A stretch of DNA of 64,000 nucleotides from assembly GCA_019448385.1 (NCBI GenBank), contig JAGTXO010000051.1, positions 124,001 to 188,000 on the forward strand, read 5' to 3'. The position numbers and the translations under genes were made by a program. This document shows, in pieces, positions 9,431 to 18,624 of the stretch; the stretch's first letter is position 1, and every line of letters begins with the position of its first letter. Under the pieces are notes generated by a model. It did not search any database and was not told the origin of the DNA. It saw only the letters and a list, made by a program, of their open reading frames with translations. Origin of the DNA: Diacronema lutheri. Its lineage: Eukaryota; Haptophyta; Pavlovophyceae; Pavlovales; Pavlovaceae.

Positions 9431-12400
9431 GGGGGGGGGAGGGGAGGGGAGGGGGGGCTCTGCGGCAGGCGATGCGATTGAGGAGTTCTACTCGCCAAAG
9501 GCACGCAGCGGGGGGGGGGGAGGGGAGGGGAGGGGAGGCTCTGCGGCAGGCGATGCGATCGAGGAGTGCTCACATACGCACATACTCACCTCCACTCCGC
9601 TCCAATCTGGCGGCACGTTGTGGCCATACCCACAAACACCCACAAACACCCACAAATACCCACAAATACCCACAAATACCCACAAATACCTGCGCTCCTC
9701 CCGCGCGCCTCTTCCGCGTCTCCTGCTCGCACGGACGGACGCAGGTCGCCGCTGCAAACCTGCTCGTCGACCTGGTGCGCAAGAAGCCGCAGGACTGCCT
9801 ACAGCCCTTCCTCGCATTCTGCGCGCAGACCCTCGCGGAGGCCGCCGCGGCCGTGCCCGGCGGGCCGGCGTCCGCGCAGCGGCAGCGCGACTTCGCCGCT
9901 CTTTGCCGCAAGGACGGTGCGCCGCTCTGCTGCGCTGCTCTGCGCTGACTGGGCTGACTGGGCTGCAGCTGCGTCCTTCCGGACTTGACGCCGGACTGGG
10001 CTGCGGTGCCGTGCAGCGCAATCGCCTCCTGCGCTTTGCCTCGTGTCGTCGCCCACACCACCGCCTCGCCTTCATCGTGACCCATCACCCTCGTGTCGTC
10101 GCCCACACCACCGCCTCGCCTCCTGCGCTTTGCCTCGTGTCGTCGCCCACACCACCGCCGCCATCGTGACCCACCACCCGCGGCGCTCGGTGCTCCGTTC
10201 GACGCTCCACCATGCGCCCGCCCGCCCACGCGCCCCCGCCCCCGCCCGCCCACGCGCCCCCGCCCCCGCCCGCCCACGCGCCCCCGCCCCCGCCCGCCCA
10301 CGCGTTCCCGCCTCCCGCCTGGCAGGTGTGCTGCTGGCGCTGGGTGAGTTGAGTGGCATTCTGCGCAAGAAAGTGGGCGACGAGGAATACGCCCGCCAGA
10401 TTGAGCCGATGGCAAGTGCCCTCTTGCATCCGCACCCCCGCCCCTTCTGTCTTTCCTTCCTGCCTTCCCTTCCCGCCTTTCCTTCCCGCCTTTCCTTCCC
10501 GCCTTTCCTTCCCGCCCCCCCCCCCCCCCCCCCCCCCTTTCCCATTGCTAGCCGCTCCGTTCCCACCCCAGCGAGCGGCCCCTGGCACGCCTCAGCGAGC
10601 GGCCCCTGGCACGCCTCAGCGAGCGGCCCCTGGCACGCCTCGCCATTCGGAGCGCTGCACGCCTGCCCGGCAGCCTGCACGCCCGCCCCGCTCTCCCCTG
10701 ACGCCATGCTGACTCGCCCCCCCCCCTTCCCGCCGCCATGCTGACTCGCCCCCCCCTTCCCGCCGCCATGCTGACCGGCGCCCCCTCTCGCCGCCCGCTC
10801 ACGCCGCCTGCTCGCACACACGCGCCCCCCCGCAACCGTTGCCTGCACGCAGGTGAAAGCCCACGTTGCGCCCGAACTGACGTCAGCCATCGGCTTCATG
10901 CGCGCGCGTGCATGCTGGGTGTACGCCAAGCTGTACCGCACGCTCAAGTTTACCGACGGCGCGCACTTCGCGCACACGTCCGCGGCGCTCGTGAGCTGCC
11001 TGCGCGACCGCGAGCTGCCTGTGCGCGTGCAGGCCGCGTTGGGCCTGCAGAACTTGATCACGAAGGAGCAGGCAGCGCCTTTGCTCAGGCCGCGCGTGCC
11101 TGAGCTGATCGAGCTGCTCTTCGGGCTGATGCAGGACATTGGGCACGAGGAGGCGAGCGCACGCCTCCCTCGTGCACCCCTCCCCTCTCTTCCTGTCCAT
11201 CCCCCCCCCCCCCCCCCCCTTCTTTACACACACACACACACACCCCCCCCCCCCCCCTTCTTTACACACACACACACCACCACCACCCCCCCCCCCCCCC
11301 CCCCCCCTTACCCGCGCAACGACCGCCCTGCCCCAGCCCCTCCTGCGCCTGCCTGCTGTCCTCGCGAGAGCCCCCAGCCGACCGCCCGCTCGCCCCCGCG
11401 CGCCGCTCCCACAGCCCTGGGCGGAACCCGCGCTCAGAAATCGCACGCCTTCGCTTTTTTAAAAAATCAACTGTCCGTCCGCCCGCCGCGGCGCAGGTCG
11501 TAAGTGCCCTCGACGCTCTGATTGGCCGATTCTCCGACGCGATGGCTCCGTACGCGCTGCGCGTCGTCTCGACGCTCGTCGACGCCTTTGGCAAGATGTT
11601 TGCGGAGGGCGACGACGACGAGGATGCCGTGCGCGCCGCGCGCTCGCAGCCGAGCGGCGTGCGCCGTGCGGTGCGCCGTGCGGTTCGCACTTCGCGCCCA
11701 TCGATTTCCTCCCTCTGCGCCCTTTTCATCTCCCTCCCTTGGTCACCTGCCATCTCTCTTTCCCGCCATCTTTTCCCCTTGCTTGCCCGATCACCCACCC
11801 CCCCCCCCCCCCCTCCTCCCCTCCTCCCCTCCTCAGATGCTTGCGGCCATGTCAGTAATGCGCACAATCTCGACAATGCTTGATGCCGTCTCCGGCAGGC
11901 CCGACTTCTACCCGCCGCTGCAGGCGCTGCTTCTCCCGCTCGTCTCGCGCCTCATTGAGCCGGACGCCTCCGAGTTCTTTGAGGACACGCTGTCGGTGCG
12001 TGCGTGCGGCTGGCTGCAGTCGCGCCCGCGCGCCAGCCGCGCCTCCGCTTGCCGCGCCGTGTCTTCACGTGCCGCGCCGCGTGCTGCGCCTGCAGCTGCG
12101 GCGTCTCCGCGCGCGCGGCGAGACCTTATCAGTCCCAGCTCTTGAAACTCCCAGGTTGCAACCCAGTTTCTTTGTTTTCCCCACATTCCTTGCTTTTCTG
12201 GCGTGCTTTCATCTCCTTCCCTTTCAAATTCCCTCCCCCCGGCCCCCGTTGCCTCGTCGCCGCCAGGTCCTTGGCTACCTCACCTACTACTCGCCCGCCG
12301 TCTCGGCCGAGCTGCTCGGCATTTTGCCCAAGCTCGTCGCCGCGTTCGCCGACTGGGCCGTTGAGTTTAGCAACCAGGTGACGCGGGCTGCGCGCGCGCG

Positions 12401-12624
12401 CGCGCGCGCGCGCGCGCGCTGACCAGCGCTCCAAACGACGGCCCAGGCTTCCCGCTCAGCTATGCCCGTCCGCGCGCGCCGCCTCCGGACCGCCGCCTAA
12501 CCCCCTCCCGTCTGCCCGCCTCCGGACCGCCGCCTAACCCCCTCCCGTCTGCCCGCGCCACACCGCCACGCCGCCCTCCCCGCCCTCCCCGCCCTCCCCG
12601 CCCTCCCCGCCCTCCCCGCCCTCC

Positions 12625-12655
<31 letters not shown>

Positions 12656-14306
12656 GCCGCGCGCAGCTCCTCGTTCCGATCGACAACCTCGTCACGCGCG
12701 CGACCGACGCCTTCCTCGCCGCCGTCGATGCCGAGGGCCGCCCTTTCGTCGGGCTCGTGCGCGCCGCGCCGCACGCCGCCGCACCAGCCGCCGCCTCTCC
12801 GCCCCAAGCCACGCCGCCGTGCCGCCGCATTTGCCTCCCACACTACGCATTTGCCCACCCTACCCATTTTCTCCCCGCCTTTGACTTACCCTACCCACCC
12901 TCCCCACCAACCCCTGGCCGCCTCGCAGCTCCTCACCATCCCGCAGCTCGTGCTCGGCGTCACCGCCGACGGCCAGCCCGACCCGACGCAAGGCGACGCG
13001 CGCGCGCGCCTTCTGCTGCCCGAGTCCGAGTGCCACGGCGCAGTCCGCCTGCTCCAATCTCTGCTCCACTCGTGCCACGGGCGCATTGATAACTATTTGC
13101 CAACCATCGTCCGTACGCGCCGTTTCGCGGCAGTGTGCCCCCTCGCCGCACTCACTTGTGAGAGAACATGTCCTCGTCACTTTGTCACCTTGTCGCCTTT
13201 CCGCCACCCATCGCCGCACCTCGCCCTTTCCCCTCCCCTCCCGCGCGCCCGCACTTTTACACGCCGCCGCCCACACGCCGCCGCCCACACCTTTCCACCC
13301 ACACCTTCCCGCCACGCGCACGCGCGCGCTCGGCGCAGGCATGTGCCTCCACGGCGTGCGCACCGCCGACTCGCTCTCGATGCGCACGCTCCTCCTCGAC
13401 GGCCTCGCGTCGGCCATCTTCTACTCGGCGCCGCTCGCGCTCGCCACCCTCGAGGCGCACGGCGCGACGGCATCGGTGCTCGCCGGATGGACGGCGCACG
13501 TGGCCGAGCACGCGGCGAGGCTGCGCATGCACGAGTGCAAGGTGATGACGCTCGGCTTTGCCGCGTTGCTCTCCGGACCACCCGCGCAGCTACCGGCGGG
13601 GGCACAGGCCAACCTTGTCGCGTGCGTGCGCGCGGCCGCGACGCTCGCCACTCGCCGGCGCGCGCTCGAGGACGAGGCGAGAAGGCGAGAGGCCGGCGAG
13701 GCGGACGAGAGCGACAGCGACGGCGGGCGCGACCTGCTCGACGACGACGACTTCGACGACGACGACGACGACGGCGACGGCGACGGCGCGGTTACGCGCC
13801 GCACCGACGGCGCCGGCGCCGGCGCGGCAGGCGCGGCGGGCGGCGCGAGCGGCAAGGGTGCCGGCGGCGAGGGCGATGGCGGCGCCGACGGCGGCGGCGG
13901 CAGCGGCTCGCGGCTGCAGATCCCCGCGCGACCACACGACGTGGGCAAAGCGTTGCGCGCGGGCGCGCTGACGGGTGACGAGCTCTCGAGGCTCGTGTCC
14001 GAGTTTGGCGACGACGACGAGCTGGAAGACGAGGATGACGAATACTCGAGCGCGCTCGACGCCGTCGACGAGCTTGACGTCTTCATGTCTGCGCTCGAGC
14101 GCGCGTGCACGTGCGAGCCGCGGCTGCGCGAGATGATCGACGAGGGGCTGAGCGGAGACGAGCGCGCGGAGCTCGCGGCTGTCGCGGACGCGGTCGCGGC
14201 GCGGCGGCGGAGCGCCGCAGCGCACGCGAATGGCGCGGCGGCCGCGGTGGCGGCTGCGGCGGCGCCCATGTTGTCGCCGCAGCTGCCGGCGCACGAAACT
14301 CGGTGA
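7056..14306 (+). CDS. Importin-7/8-like nuclear import receptor (13 exons)
   Basis: Importin-beta superfamily receptor that carries cargo such as ribosomal proteins and histones into the nucleus under Ran-GTP control. Exons by frame: 7056-7531, 7666-7828, 8463-8975, 9254-9373, 9745-9916, 10326-10411, 10853-11152, 11497-11628, 11837-11995, 12267-12377, 12667-12756, 12929-13112, 13339-14306. All phases agree and give about 1157 residues (family about 1040). Exon 1 holds the importin-beta N-terminal domain. Diagnostic IPO7-like blocks follow: KYEYKAGVEREPLGAVVRA, STLPDEL, KAKKWAAHILLRMLQRYGN, FMRARACWVYAKLYRTLKF and LPVRVQAALGLQNLI. The last exon carries the acidic run typical of the C-terminus (DDDDFDDDDDDGDGDG). 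Introns 4, 6 and 7 need GC donors (gcacgc, gcaagt, gcgagc). Intron 4 is the least certain because its donor region is duplicated. Identity is firm; single boundaries may shift. Confidence 0.9.
7950..8110. repeat. Imperfect direct and inverted repeats in importin intron 2
   Basis: A unit close to aggggtgcacgcacagcgg followed by gaagggcgacgtgcgggg recurs about three times, with ctgtgtcgacacag as a perfect palindrome at about 8027. It lies inside the 634-bp intron 7829-8462, which then ends in a poly-C and CT-rich tract before the acceptor. Confidence 0.7.
9357..9590. repeat. Duplicated exon-4 end with long poly-G tracts
   Basis: The exon-4 end (gaggagttctactcgccaaag and following gcacgcagc) is copied at about 9480-9510, each copy followed by a poly-G run, the first about 45 G long with few interruptions. 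A third partial copy (gcgatgcgatcgaggag) stops at about 9566. The duplication puts two equivalent GC donors in the transcript. Confidence 0.8.
9620..9690. repeat. Short CACAAATAC / CACAAACAC tandem repeat
   Basis: About seven copies of a 9-10 bp unit (cacaaacacc, then cacaaatacc) in importin intron 4. It is one of the few A-rich stretches in the region. Confidence 0.85.
10040..10320. repeat. Two tandem repeats filling importin intron 5
   Basis: First, about three to four copies of a unit with cgtcgcccacaccaccgcc (10046-10160). Second, about four copies of a 24-bp unit cgcccacgcgcccccgcccc (10210-10310). Together they occupy most of the intron 9917-10325. Confidence 0.85.
10450..10790. repeat. 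Series of four tandem repeats filling importin intron 6
   Basis: In order: ccttcccgcctttc repeats (about 10450-10520), a poly-C run, three to four copies of agcgagcggcccctggcacg (10568-10640), and three copies of gccatgctgactcgcccccc (10704-10775). The intron runs 10412-10852 and has a GC donor (gcaagt). Confidence 0.85.
11200..11310. repeat. Poly-C and (CA)n microsatellites in importin intron 7
   Basis: Two cycles of a poly-C run followed by ttctttacacacacacac, then a final poly-C run with caccaccacc. The two near-identical cycles show a tandem duplication of a compound microsatellite. Confidence 0.9.
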
Positions 14307-14714
14307 GCGGGAAATCTCTGCCAGACCGACGATCCAGTGAAGAGCGAGCATGGCCGTCCGAAGAGGAGGCGAGGCCGAGCGCAAGCCGCTCGACGTGACA
14401 GTCGCGCCGGGCAGCACGGAGGCCCACACTCGTCGGAATGACAGCACGGCCGCGCCATCGCGCCAACAAGCTTGGCTTCGCCGGCGCTCGGCGGGTGGCC
14501 GTCTGCGCGCAGCCCCCAACGTGGCCGCTGCTGTGCGCTCGCCGCCGCAGGTGGCCACCTGCGTACGCCGCCTACGCAGGTGGCGAGGGTACAGCTTCTG
14601 TGCCAAGAGGAGGGGTCTGCCCTCGCAACAAAGGCCTGCCCCCGCAAGAGAGGGGCCTGCCCTCGCAACCTCGACCTCGCAGCGCAGGCGCGGTCCAAGA
14701 AAAGCTGCCAACGG
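14307..14714. other. Spacer after importin stop, with small repeats
   Basis: No convincing gene. It contains a palindromic ccacctgcg-tacgccgcctac-gcaggtgg hairpin near 14555-14585 and about three copies of an aggcctgcccycgcaa unit at 14610-14670. The importin polyadenylation signal presumably lies here, but no AATAAA-like motif is seen. Confidence 0.4.
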
Positions 14715-15848
14715 GCTTGACCTCGACTTTTGTGAAGCGCGCGTTCGCAGCAGCCAGCTCGCGGCACACTGTGGCAGTGCTGCGCGGCTCAGCATCGACG
14801 AGCTTTTGAACCGTGATCCTGACGCATGCATCATCAAAATGCGCCGCACAAAGGTGGTGATCGTCTGCGCCTGCAGTGCTCACGCGAACACCTTTGTACC
14901 ACAGCCCGAGCGAGGGACCTCGTGCGCCAGTCCGCGGCGACTCCTCAACATCTCGCACGGCCAGCTCAGACATGACAAAGGGCGGGCCCTGGGGCAGCTC
15001 GTCATCCCAAACCAGAAAAGGACTGGCAACCGTGTAGTGCACAGCGACGACGTGCGTCGAGGAGGTGAGGATGTCGCCATGGATGCCTACGTCCTCGAGC
15101 TCATCGCGCGTGCAGTCCTGGATCACGCCACCGCGAGGGCTCGGGCGCATGTTTGGCCAGTCGGGCGTCGCCACGATGCAATTGCGCACAGCAGTCCAAT
15201 CAGGCGGAAAAATCCTGCCTTTGGAGTGACAGCTGGACACCTGTCACTTGAGTGACAGGGAAGCTCGAGTGACAGGACTGGAAGTCCTTCCTGTCACTCG
15301 GGCCTGCGCCCGAGCTTCCTGTCGCTAGCTTCCTGTCACTCGCCGTGCGAGTGTCGCGGCTCGATCTCACACTTTGATGCCAATTTTTTTTTCTAAAGTC
15401 GCGCTCCGCGCGACAGATCACGCCTCGTCTTGGCCTGCACAACTCGGTCAAGGCCGCCATGGGCCTCTGCGACGAGAAGCAGGCCAAGGGTGCGGGTGAC
15501 GAGGCCGCCGGCAGTGGCGACCACGACGAGGAGTGAGTAACCGCCGTTTCCTGTCGCTGTCCTGTCGCTAGCTTCCTGTCACTCGGGCCGGCGCCCAGCT
15601 TCCTGTCGTTAGCTTCCTGTCACTCGGGCCGCCGCCGGCCACCTGTCGCTCAGCTTCCTGTCACAGACTTAGACCTGTCACTCCAAAGTCTGGAAAAATC
15701 CTGCCGTCATCCTCGCGGAGCTCGATGCGCTGGACGCCCGTCACCTTCGGCAGAGCGACGTGCGACCGGTGCCGACCTGCGCTCTTGACCGTGATGCCTC
15801 TGCCTTGAATGCGAAACGTATATACGGTTTGCCCGTATCCGACGACGG
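14715..15848 (-). pseudogene. Unidentified open frame interrupted by a MITE-like insertion
   Basis: Two minus-strand coding stretches flank the element at 15219-15688. Upstream (about 15848-15692) reads YTFRIQGRGITVKSAGRHRS and then VALPKVTGVQRIELREDDG; downstream (15218 to about 14715) reads PDWTAVRNCIVATPDWPN and continues to LGLWYKGVRV. If one copy of the shared flank ggaaaaatcctgc and the element are removed, the two stretches join in the same frame as REDDGRIFPPDWTAV. This shows that the frame existed before the insertion. I do not recognise the family. The surroundings (hAT, LINE and zinc-knuckle debris) suggest a transposon-encoded or decayed gene. The true start and stop are not seen. 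Confidence 0.5.
15219..15688. mobile_element. 470-bp MITE-like element with CTTTGGAGTGACAG terminal inverted repeats
   Basis: The left end reads CTTTGGAGTGACAG (15219-15232) and the right end is its exact reverse complement CTGTCACTCCAAAG (15675-15688). Both flanks carry ggaaaaatcctgc (15206-15218 and 15692-15704), a candidate target-site duplication with three extra bases on the right. The inside is packed with direct and inverted TGACAG / CTGTCA copies (cttcctgtcactcgggcc units), typical of subterminal repeats bound by a transposase. No transposase frame is present. A short frame ending VKAAMGLCDEKQAKGAGDEA (15429-15536) with an acidic tail may be cargo or chance. The superfamily is unclear. 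Confidence 0.7.
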
Positions 15849-16044
15849 CTCATCGAAAGCCATCAGCAGCGCGCACTTGGGCCCAGGCTTGTGCCCGGCG
15901 GTGTACGCGCTATTCGGATGCGGGTGCCCGTAGATACGCTCGAAGATCGAGTCGGCCTCGCGCTCTTGCCTGCGCGGCGTCGCGCTCAGGTCGGGTCGCG
16001 CGACAGCGTCCGCCAGCGCCGGCCGCGCGCGCGCAGCGCGCGCG

Positions 16045-16500
16045 TCACGCCGACGAGGATGGCGACGGGCAGGCTGGCGAGCTCAGAGCAGAGAGACGCC
16101 ACGTCGTCGGGCTTGGAGAGGTCGTACGGGAACATGCGCACGTCCGCCTTGCGCTTGGCGTGGACGAGCGACAAGGCCTGCCGCTCCTGCTGCAGCGCCG
16201 CGAGCCTGTCGCCGCGGCGCGCGACGAGGATCAGGTCGAAGCCGCGGCACGCGAGCTCTCGCGCGATCTGAGCGCCGATGCCGGACGAAGCTGGCGCTGC
16301 AGCAGGCAGAGCGCGGCCTTGCACGCGTACAGTGTGGGCGGGATGTCGCAGGAGAAGGGCCAGCGGTATCTGCACGCGTACAGTGTGGGCGCGGCCTTGC
16401 ACGCGAGGAGGATCGACGCGAAGAAGGACCAGAGAGCGAACGCGCCCACACTGTACGCGAGGACCAGCAGCGTGGCGAATGGAGAGGTCGAAGGGATCTT
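16045..16500 (-). pseudogene. Broken short-chain dehydrogenase/reductase (membrane KCR/17-beta-HSD-like)
   Basis: The minus strand encodes a hydrophobic segment (FATLLVLAYSVGAFALWSFF, about 16460-16400) and then a Rossmann-fold start, ASSGIGAQIARELACRGFDL and ILVARRGDRLAALQQERQ, ending SLPVAILV where the family has NNxG. The strand upstream of ASSGIG that should supply VVTG is absent. In its place lie two copies of a cccacactgtacgcgtgca unit, and the catalytic Tyr-x-x-x-Lys half is not found downstream. The order membrane segment then SDR fits 3-ketoacyl-CoA reductase/HSD17B12-like enzymes of the ER. I call it a truncated pseudogene; missing exons outside this stretch are the alternative. Confidence 0.55.
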
Positions 16501-16554
16501 GAGCGGCGCCGTCTCGGCCGGAGCCGAGGCGTGCTGGTCGTTCGAGCGAGAGTC

Positions 16555-16850
16555 GGGCGGCCACTCAATCTTGGATGCGTGTTCCGTCCGGCCAGCCAAG
16601 ATTGGCCACTCAATCTTGGTGGAGTGTTCCGTCCGGCCAGCCAAGATTGGCCACTCAATCTTGGTTGAGCAAGATTGGCAAACCCTCCTGTGGCTACTCT
16701 TTTCGAGTCCGTACAGTACACAGCCCCCTGGCGCCGGCTGTCCGTACAGCCGAGTCCGTACAGCGGCTGTCGTGGCGCGAGTCCGTACCGTACACGGGTC
16801 GAGTCCGTACAAGAGACCGTGCAGCAGTCCGGCCAGAGTCCGGGAGTGGG
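16555..16850. repeat. Inverted-repeat cluster upstream of the SDR remnant
   Basis: Two families. (1) ggccactcaatcttgg followed by the opposing ccaagattgg, three times between 16557 and 16680, forming nested hairpins with cgtccggccagccaag spacers. (2) gagtccgtacag and variants at least six times between 16704 and 16830. This looks like transposon termini or subterminal repeats. No gene is seen. Confidence 0.65.
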
Positions 16851-16906
16851 CGCGGTGCGCCGGGCTGCGCGCGCGTCCGCGCAGGCAACCTGCGCCCTCA
16901 AGCTGC

Positions 16907-17365
16907 TCACGCGCTCGCCGGTGCTCCCTCCTCGTCCGGCTCCTCATCAAGCTGGAACTCGTCGCACCCATTGTCGAAGATGGGGTCCTCCTCCTCATTG
17001 ACCTCGATGTCCTCGTCGACGAGGCCAAAGGCATACCTTGAGGAGTTGTGCAGGCCATGGTTGATGCACGGCACCCAATCGATGCCCTTCTCCTTGGCGA
17101 GGTCGATGCAGCACTGGCGCACGTTCGCGCCCGAGTCGGTCGCGATAGACGCGATGTCCGAGTTAGTGAGGCCAAACTCTTGGAAGCGAGACTCGAGGTG
17201 CTCCTTGATCCCGACAGCTGTGTGCGCGCCGAAAAACTTGACGACACCCAGCTTGAGCGTCTCGAGCTCGCCAGTCTGCGGATCGGCAAAGCGCAGCGCC
17301 AACGAACTGTATGCGTCGCCGGAGTGGCGCGCGGTCCACATGTCCGTCGTCGCGTGCGCCCACGC
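16907..17365 (-). mobile_element. hAT-family transposase fragment
   Basis: The minus strand reads WAHATTDMWTARHSGDAYSS, then LGVVKFFGAHTAVGIKEHLE, SDIASIATDSGANVRQCC and WVPCINHGLHNSSRYAFG, ending in an acidic tail. The TTDMW block, the second Asp (ATDSGAN) and the C-x2-H motif (CINHGLHN) are the classic conserved blocks of hAT transposases such as hobo/Ac/Tam3. The N-terminal BED finger and the C-terminal dimerisation domain are missing, so the copy is dead. The frame stays open towards 18118, but the protein loses hAT character beyond 17365. Confidence 0.85.
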
Positions 17366-17369
17366 CAGG

Positions 17370-17564
17370 CCGCTGTACGGGCTCAATGCGAAGCGCCTGC
17401 GCGAGTTCACCAAGGACGACGAGCTCTGCAAGAAGATCCCCGCGCTCTCGCAGGGCGCGCGCCGCAAGTTGCTGCTGGAGATCGAGAACCTGTGGGCGGA
17501 TGACGAGGACGATGTGCCCGCAGCTGATGCGCCGCCCGAGAGTCCGAGTGCAGAGGCCGAGTGA
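17370..17564 (+). pseudogene. C-terminal coding fragment with acidic tail
   Basis: The plus strand reads LYGLNAKRLREFTKDDELCK, then KIPALSQGARRKLLLEIENL, then an acidic tail closed by tga at 17562. The composition looks like real protein, and the overlapping minus frame does not extend hAT homology here. It probably abuts the hAT fragment head to head as a separate remnant. No family is recognised. Confidence 0.35.
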
Positions 17565-17699
17565 TCGGCTCCGGCGGCTGCTTCTGCTGCTGTCGTGCTG
17601 GATTGGCAGAGATCAGGTACTGACCCATCTCTGCCGCCGCTGCAAAGCGCACCGCCGCCCGCCGCCAGCGTGGTAAGCGCCGCGATGCCGCCCGCGTGG

Positions 17700-18005
17700 C
17701 CGCGCACGCGCGCCTCGCCGCCCCCAAACCCACCGACCGGGGCGAAAAGTACGTTGTTCGTGGTGCCGGCGCAGTCGATGGGCAGGGGCGGCGGGGCGCG
17801 CGGAGCGCGGCCACCAGAGCGCGAGGGCGCAGCCGTCGCAAGCAGAGCAATCGTCGGAGAACAGGCCACGCCACCGTCGTCCGCGCAGCCGCGCGCGCGC
17901 GCCTCGCCGCCCCCAAACCCACCGACCGGGGCGAAAAGTACGTTGTTCGTGGTGCCGGCGCAGTCGATGGGCAGGGGCGGCGGGGCGCGCGGAGCGCGGC
18001 CGGCA
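17700..18005. repeat. Direct duplication, about 110 bp copies spaced 190 bp
   Basis: The segment starting cgcctcgccgcccccaaacc and ending at gcggggcgcgcggagcgcgg occurs at about 17708-17811 and again at 17900-18001, nearly identical. A frame open across both on the plus strand (17595-18176) repeats PPPNPPTGAKSTLFVVPAQS twice and ends AAETIKANIVEAAGIPKPP. This may be the N-terminal low-complexity part of the element whose RT-related segment follows. Confidence 0.75.
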
Positions 18006-18224
18006 GAACGCGAAAACGCAGCCGAGACGATTAAGGCAAACATCGTCGAGGCGGCCGGCATTCCGAAGCCTCCGGCCGACGCGGCCGCGCGGGCGCGCGC
18101 CGCGCCGTTGGGGACCACGGGGCCTCGCAGTATACTGGATGGGCGCCGCCAGGCGCCCGAAGCTCTGGCACACTAGCACCAAAAAAACTGGTGAGACCGT
18201 TCTTATGGGTATAAGAGACCGTGC

Positions 18225-18620
18225 TCGTTCCAGCACCGCCTCACGTACTTCACCGCCCACTCCTACCCTTCCGACGCGGCCGGCGCGGCGGCGACCTTCG
18301 ACGCTGCCGTCCTTCGGGCCGCCACCGTCGCCCTTGGCGTCTCGGTGTCCACGGATGCTCACGCCTGCCGCCGGCTGTTCCTGCCGGTCGCGCAGCACGG
18401 CGGCGGCCTGCGCCGGCAGGCCGACTCTGCGCTCGCGGAAGTCTGGGGCGCAGCGTGGCGGGTCGTGCCGCACTTGCTCGACACGCTCGCGCCGGACGGC
18501 ACGGTGCTCATGCAGGGCATCCTCGACCGTCCGGCCATCGCAGCCCGCGTCGGTCGCGGCGCGTTCGACGCCATGACCACGCTGGGCTGGCGCCAGTTCC
18601 TCGGGCTCGCGCCTAGGCGG
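18225..18620 (+). mobile_element. Non-LTR retrotransposon fragment (post-RT region)
   Basis: The plus strand encodes LTYFTAHSYPSDAAGAAATF, then VALGVSVSTDAHACRRLFLP, HGGGLRRQADSALAE and VVPHLLDTLAPDGTVLMQGI. This aligns by eye, block for block, with the minus-strand retroelements at 53.6-56.2 and 59.1-61.7 kb (HSYLSDSLPASAAFDD, VALGASLSTDAIASRW, HGAGLRKQVDLAP, LPHLLDTRAADSS). The region corresponds to the segment after the polymerase, where LINE-like proteins have an LPxxxGGLGLR-type motif. It is a diverged relative, not a recent copy. Confidence 0.65.
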
Positions 18621-18624
18621 CGAG

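Noticed and set aside
9620-9690. Telomere-like repeat (CACAAATAC)
   Set aside because: Short, internal to an intron, and not a known telomere unit.
8180-10169. 662-residue plus-strand frame running through several importin introns
   Set aside because: It joins exon 3 with poly-G and repeat introns; importin homology is seen only in parts that match the exons.
15429-15536. Small protein gene inside the MITE-like element
   Set aside because: Only about 35 residues, no clear start, and placed between subterminal repeats; probably chance or captured sequence.
17595-18176. Separate gene for the plus-strand frame with PPPNPPTGAKSTLF repeats
   Set aside because: It has no homology I recognise, and its repeats come from a local DNA duplication inside transposon debris. 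Kept only as a repeat feature.
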